The notes under the pieces: model-generated | What the model was told of the DNA's origin: nothing | The model's database searches: none | The model's input: only the letters and a program-made list of their open reading frames with translations | Made by a program: the position numbers and the translations under genes | Shown: piece by piece, positions 60,226-64,000 of the stretch | How the letters are laid out: every line of letters begins with the position of its first letter | Position numbering within the stretch: position 1 is the first letter of the stretch | Assembly (NCBI GenBank): GCA_039962225.1 | Contig: JAMPKV010000005.1 | Span: 310,001-374,000, forward strand | Direction of reading: 5' to 3' | Source: Microcoleus sp. AS-A8 | GTDB taxonomy: Bacteria; Cyanobacteriota; Cyanobacteriia; Cyanobacteriales; Coleofasciculaceae | DNA length: 64,000 nucleotides

Positions 60226-61074
60226 ATGCTTGAAAAAGTTACTCCTTTAATTCTGACCTACAACGAAGCTCCTAATATTGAGCGATCATTGAAACAGCTT
60301 ACTTGGGCAAAAAGGATTGTAGTCGTTGATAGTTACAGCACGGATAAAACTCTAGATATTTTGCAGACCTATCCTCAAGTAGAGGTATTTCAGCGGGAAT
60401 TCTATACCCACGCCAATCAATGGAACCATGGTTTACAGCAAGTAGAAACAGAGTGGGTACTTTCTCTGGACGCTGACTATATAGTCACCGATGAATTAAT
60501 TGTTGAAATTGAGGCTGTAGCAAAAGATTCGTTAGTAGATAGCTATTTTGTTCGGTTCAAGTATTGTGTTTTTGGCAAGCCGCTTCGCGGTACGTTGCTG
60601 CCACCTCGCGAAGCCCTATTTAGAAGAGAAAAAGCGATTTATTTTGATGATGGGCATACACAGAAACTGCATGTAAACGGAAAGTCGGCTAAACTTTCGT
60701 CGTATATTCATCATGATGATCGCAAGCCTCTGAGCCGATGGCTATGGGCGCAAGACCGATACATGATTATTGAGAGCAAGAAATTACTGGAGACACCGGA
60801 TAGTGAACTGAGTTTTGGCGATCGCATCCGGCAGCAAAAAATCCTAGCTCCTTTCGTGATCCTGTTCTACTGCCTCATCCTGAACAAAGGCATCCTTGAC
60901 GGTTGGGCTGGCTGGTATTATGCCTTTCAGCGAATGCTTGCAGAAATTATGCTCTCGATTCGTTTAATCGAAACTGAGAGATTGCACACCTACACTAACA
61001 AGGGCAAGAGTTACGCAGAAATTCCCCAAACTCCCTTGGCAAAGAGTAGCAATCCAGAATTGACAGAGGCTTGA
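60226..61074 (+). CDS. GT2 family glycosyltransferase (WaaE/KdtX-like)
   Basis: The 282-residue protein has VTPLILTYNEAPNIERSLKQ, IVVVDSYSTDKTLDILQTYP and EWVLSLDADYIVTDEL with the GT2 D-A-D motif. The mid-region (LSSYIHHDDRKPLSRWLWAQ) and the total length match the WaaE/KdtX-like group that glucosylates lipopolysaccharide cores and similar acceptors. It has a long AT-rich upstream region with a palindrome, so it may be expressed apart from the main run. Confidence 0.87.
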   Translation: MLEKVTPLILTYNEAPNIERSLKQLTWAKRIVVVDSYSTDKTLDILQTYPQVEVFQREFYTHANQWNHGLQQVETEWVLSLDADYIVTDELIVEIEAVAKDSLVDSYFVRFKYCVFGKPLRGTLLPPREALFRREKAIYFDDGHTQKLHVNGKSAKLSSYIHHDDRKPLSRWLWAQDRYMIIESKKLLETPDSELSFGDRIRQQKILAPFVILFYCLILNKGILDGWAGWYYAFQRMLAEIMLSIRLIETERLHTYTNKGKSYAEIPQTPLAKSSNPELTEA

Positions 61075-61168
61075 ATCCTTAAAATTCTCTCAAGCGAGAA
61101 TAAATGACACCCCTATAATTTTTGGGCATAATTATTAGCGGCAAAGTAAAGTCATTCCTCAACGCATA

Positions 61169-61789
61169 GTGCCTCTATCAGAGCAGCCAATAAAGCGCTT
61201 TCGTCGCAAGTGTCGGAAATCTCACTGGTTAGGTTTAGTTAGCTGTGCCTTCTTACTGCTGCTGAGTATCATTCCCATGCGTCTTGCGATCGCATCCTAC
61301 CAAGCTCCCCACCCCCAAGGCATCCTTACCCTCGGCGGAGGTCGAGATCGAGAAGAATTCACTGCCCAATTTGCCAAATACTACCCTTCCCTAGAAATCT
61401 GGGTCTCTTCGGGTACATCCCCCGATCTAGCGCGTCCCATTTTTCGCGCCGCAGGCATCCCAGACAGTAGAGTTCACCTCGACAATCGGGCTGTTGATAC
61501 CGTAACTAACTTTACCTCTTTAGTCGAAGACCTCAAACGCCGCCATATTCAACATATATACCTGATCACCTCAGACTTTCACATGTCCAGGGCAAAAGCG
61601 ATCGCGACTATCGTTTTCGGTAGCCAAGGTATTACCTTTACCCCCGTTACTATCCCATCCGACAAACCCCTTGAATCTGAGTTCCACGTTCTGCGTGATG
61701 TCGTTCGCGCCCTCCTGTGGCTAGTTACAGGCCGCACAGGTGCCACCCTCAGAACCAATCCAATAATTACCAAGCTTTCATCCGTATGA
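61169..61789 (+). CDS. YdcF/DUF218 family protein, membrane-anchored
   Basis: The 206-residue protein starts at GTG 61169. It has an N-terminal membrane helix (about residues 20-41) and the DUF218 domain: GILTLGGGRDREEFTAQF, LEIWVSSGTSPD, LDNRAVDTVTNFTSLVED and YLITSDFHMSRAKAIATIVF. E. coli YdcF binds SAM, and SanA/YdcF-type proteins are linked to envelope integrity; the biochemical role is unsettled. The gene ends 9 bases before the convergent UPF0182 stop. Confidence 0.85.
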   Translation: MPLSEQPIKRFRRKCRKSHWLGLVSCAFLLLLSIIPMRLAIASYQAPHPQGILTLGGGRDREEFTAQFAKYYPSLEIWVSSGTSPDLARPIFRAAGIPDSRVHLDNRAVDTVTNFTSLVEDLKRRHIQHIYLITSDFHMSRAKAIATIVFGSQGITFTPVTIPSDKPLESEFHVLRDVVRALLWLVTGRTGATLRTNPIITKLSSV

Positions 61790-61798
61790 ACATGGCTC

Positions 61799-64000
61799 TT
61801 AAGGCACGCTGGGTTCTTCTACCGGACGAATAATGGCTGGAGTTTCCTGTTGTGGGGGCTGGAAGATGGCTTGGAGTGCTTTTTCCAAGGTTGGAGCCAT
61901 GACAATGCGGTTCTCGTAAACCACAATCACCCTGACTAAAGTTGGCAGACTATTTTGCTCCGCTTCCAGATAAAGCGGTTCCACATAAAGCAGCGATCGC
62001 TCAATCGGAATCACCAACAGATTACCCTGAATCGCCCGTGACCCCTGGCGATTCCACAACGAAATTTGCTGAGAAATGACCGGGTCTTGATTAATTAAAG
62101 CTTCGATTTGTTCTGGCCCGTAGACAAGTTCCTGCTTCGGAAACTGATATAACAGCAAATTACCGTATTGGTCACCATCAGATCGAGCCGCCAGCCATCC
62201 AATTAAGTTATTGCGCGTTACTGGAGTATAGGGGTGGAGCAAAATAAACTCTTCTGAGGTGGCAGTTGGCAGCCTCATGATTAGGTAGTAGGGTTCCACC
62301 GGCTGCGATTTAGCTGCGTAAATCTCTTGGGGAATCCGCCACTGGTCTTCCCGATTGTAGAATACCTGGGGGTCGGTCATATGATAAGTCAGCAACCGTT
62401 CCGATTGGGCGCTGAAAAAGTCCAGGGGATATCGGATATGGCTCTGTAGAGTAACGGGCATGGCGCTTAGGGGTTTAAACAGTGCCGGGAAAACCGCGCT
62501 CCAGCTCCTAATAATCGGGTCTTGGGGATCGGCAATGTAAAAGTCAGTAGAACCGTTGTAAGCATCAATGACGATTTTGACAGAATTACGGATGTAATTA
62601 AAACCATATTTGCCAGGGTCGGAGTAGGGGTAGCGATCGCTAGTCGTATAAGCATCGACAATCCAATAGAGATAATTCGGCTTTTGGGCGTCATTGGCTT
62701 TACCAGCACCGGCAGCCACCAAGTAAGGTTCGCGGTCATACTGAAGAAACGGAGCGATCGCTCGAATCCGTTGGTTAATGTTGCGACGGAACAGCAGCTT
62801 GGTTTGAGGTGTAAAGTCCCGTGTCAGCAGCATTTGCCAGTCGTTGAGATACTGAGCAAACAAAACCCTACGCCACAGCGAACCAATCGCAATACCACCC
62901 GTGCCGTCGTAACTGTTATAGACGTTTTCATCCCCACTGGGATAGTCAAATTCCTTGACTCTGGTGGAAGTCATTACATAAGTATTGGCGATCTCTCCGT
63001 AGTAAATTCGAGGCGCACCAATGGGAATACTGTCCCGAATCAGAGGACTGGATGTCGTTAACGCCCCCTCAACTCCTCCATCTGCACCTGTGCCAATATC
63101 CTTCACGAAATAGGCTGGGAGTCCCCCTTCGGCAACTGTATTGACAGGGCTGAGAGTAAAACCATAGCCGTGAGTATAAATTAAGTGTTGGTTAACCCAG
63201 GTTTTTGCTTGTGGGGGGACACCTTGATAGTCTAATTCCCGCGCCGAAATCACTACTTGTTGTCGTTCCGTCGCCAGCGGTTCCGTAGCAGAGCGATTAG
63301 TTTTTTCGGTCTGTTGCCCCTCACCTTCTGTTCTTGCCGCGAGGGGAGAAATACCCTTGGCGTCTACTTTCAGGGTGTAACGGTCAATATCCCCATTGGA
63401 AAATCTATAGTAGGGTCGGATTTGTTGCAACTGACGGTTGGTTTGTAGGATAGGGCGCGTATCCCACAGACGGATATTACGAATCGTCAGCTCATTGTTT
63501 TCCAGAATGTTATTAGTCAGTGCGCCTTGGGGATTAAACGTTTCTACTTCAATATCCTCCAAGTCAAATGCGGCTCTGGTTAGGGCAATGCTACGGGCAA
63601 TATAAGGTCGTTCGACGGCTATTTCATTGGGTTCAACACCGAAGCGTTGTAGTGCGACTGGTAAAGCCACACCTGCCACCACACTCACCCCTAGGTACAG
63701 TCCCAATGCGATCAGTTCCCTGCGTCCACTGGTTTGGAAATGCCGGAACCCAAAAATCGTTTGTACGAATAGCCAAAGCGCGATCGCGACCGTTAAGAGG
63801 CTTAGTGCTGTATTGACGGGTAATTGAGCGGTGACATCGGTATAGCTAGCACCGTAGGTAACGCCACGGGTGGAATACAGTAATTCGTAGCGTGACAGCC
63901 AATAGCGGACAGCGACTATCGCCACCGTTCCTGCTCCTAAGGCGTACAAGTGACGCAGTTGACTTGGAGAAAATCCGGGAAATTTCCCCTGGGAAAAACT
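61799..64000 (-). CDS. UPF0182 family membrane protein, 5' end beyond the window
   Basis: The frame is open from the stop at 61799 to the right edge, giving about 733 codons with no start in view; family members have about 900-1000 residues, so the first helices are outside. Visible are three N-terminal membrane segments (63,600-63,950) and a large extracytoplasmic part with the family sequences [40 protein letters not shown] and [20 protein letters not shown]0182 proteins are widespread in cyanobacteria and actinobacteria; their function is not established. The tail is Pro/Glu-rich. Confidence 0.92.
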   Translation of the reverse strand, partial: SFSQGKFPGFSPSQLRHLYALGAGTVAIVAVRYWLSRYELLYSTRGVTYGASYTDVTAQLPVNTALSLLTVAIALWLFVQTIFGFRHFQTSGRRELIALGLYLGVSVVAGVALPVALQRFGVEPNEIAVERPYIARSIALTRAAFDLEDIEVETFNPQGALTNNILENNELTIRNIRLWDTRPILQTNRQLQQIRPYYRFSNGDIDRYTLKVDAKGISPLAARTEGEGQQTEKTNRSATEPLATERQQVVISARELDYQGVPPQAKTWVNQHLIYTHGYGFTLSPVNTVAEGGLPAYFVKDIGTGADGGVEGALTTSSPLIRDSIPIGAPRIYYGEIANTYVMTSTRVKEFDYPSGDENVYNSYDGTGGIAIGSLWRRVLFAQYLNDWQMLLTRDFTPQTKLLFRRNINQRIRAIAPFLQYDREPYLVAAGAGKANDAQKPNYLYWIVDAYTTSDRYPYSDPGKYGFNYIRNSVKIVIDAYNGSTDFYIADPQDPIIRSWSAVFPALFKPLSAMPVTLQSHIRYPLDFFSAQSERLLTYHMTDPQVFYNREDQWRIPQEIYAAKSQPVEPYYLIMRLPTATSEEFILLHPYTPVTRNNLIGWLAARSDGDQYGNLLLYQFPKQELVYGPEQIEALINQDPVISQQISLWNRQGSRAIQGNLLVIPIERSLLYVEPLYLEAEQNSLPTLVRVIVVYENRIVMAPTLEKALQAIFQPPQQETPAIIRPVEEPSVP

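Noticed and set aside
62522-63061. 179-codon open frame on the plus strand inside the UPF0182 gene
   Set aside because: It is the antisense shadow of a well-conserved coding sequence and has no ribosome-binding site or recognisable domain.
1-64000. CRISPR array, prophage, integrase or tRNA attachment site
   Set aside because: No regularly spaced repeats, phage structural genes, recombinase or tRNA-like cloverleaf was seen on either strand.

Overview
The window is cyanobacterial chromosome. It is rich in the GCGATCGC (HIP1) octamer, carries cyanophycin-metabolism genes, and encodes a CphA2-type cyanophycin synthetase, a subfamily described from N2-fixing cyanobacteria. No rRNA, tRNA, CRISPR array or intact insertion sequence is visible. 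I infer a filamentous or otherwise diazotrophic cyanobacterium; the species cannot be fixed from the sequence alone.

Region 1 (1-1197): the 5' part of hcp (hybrid cluster protein) runs off the left edge on the minus strand and is divergent from a Crp/Fnr regulator. A perfect FNR/Dnr-type palindrome lies between them. Region 2 (1589-5254): a four-gene plus-strand group with a two-TM protein, a tiny membrane-anchored protein, a membrane-fused spermidine-synthase-like enzyme and a DUF4178 protein. Region 3 (5408-9462): cphB (cyanophycinase), an unrecognised 72-residue protein and, divergently, cphA2. Together these look like a module that breaks cyanophycin into beta-Asp-Arg dipeptides and re-polymerises them.

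Region 4 (about 9.8-61.1 kb) is a roughly 50-kb polysaccharide island. I count 21 glycosyltransferases, 13 methyltransferases (seven FkbM type, one TylF type), two Wzy-like polymerases, a Wzc-like tyrosine autokinase (the only minus-strand gene of the island), two complete Wzm/Wzt ABC exporters, an SGNH hydrolase, a hexapeptide acyltransferase, a nucleotide-sugar epimerase/dehydratase and an AsnB-like amidotransferase. Presumably the transferases build glycan chains, the methyl, acyl and amido enzymes decorate or cap them, the two ABC exporters recognise different caps through diverged Wzt C-termini, and the Wzc/Wzy proteins serve a second, polymerase-dependent route. No flippase (Wzx), outer-membrane channel (Wza) or priming phosphoglycosyltransferase is visible here.

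The island looks mosaic. The permease/ATPase pair and a methyltransferase are duplicated, glycosyltransferase pairs at its two ends are related in the same order, and AT-rich genes alternate with more GC-balanced ones. Two spacers hold decayed tails of glycosyltransferase genes that start at the stop codon of the gene before them (18781-18931 and about 45423-45570). This suggests the island gains genes by recombination inside glycosyltransferase genes, stranding the old 3' end.

Region 5 (61169-64000): a YdcF/DUF218 protein and, on the minus strand, a UPF0182 membrane protein that runs off the right edge.
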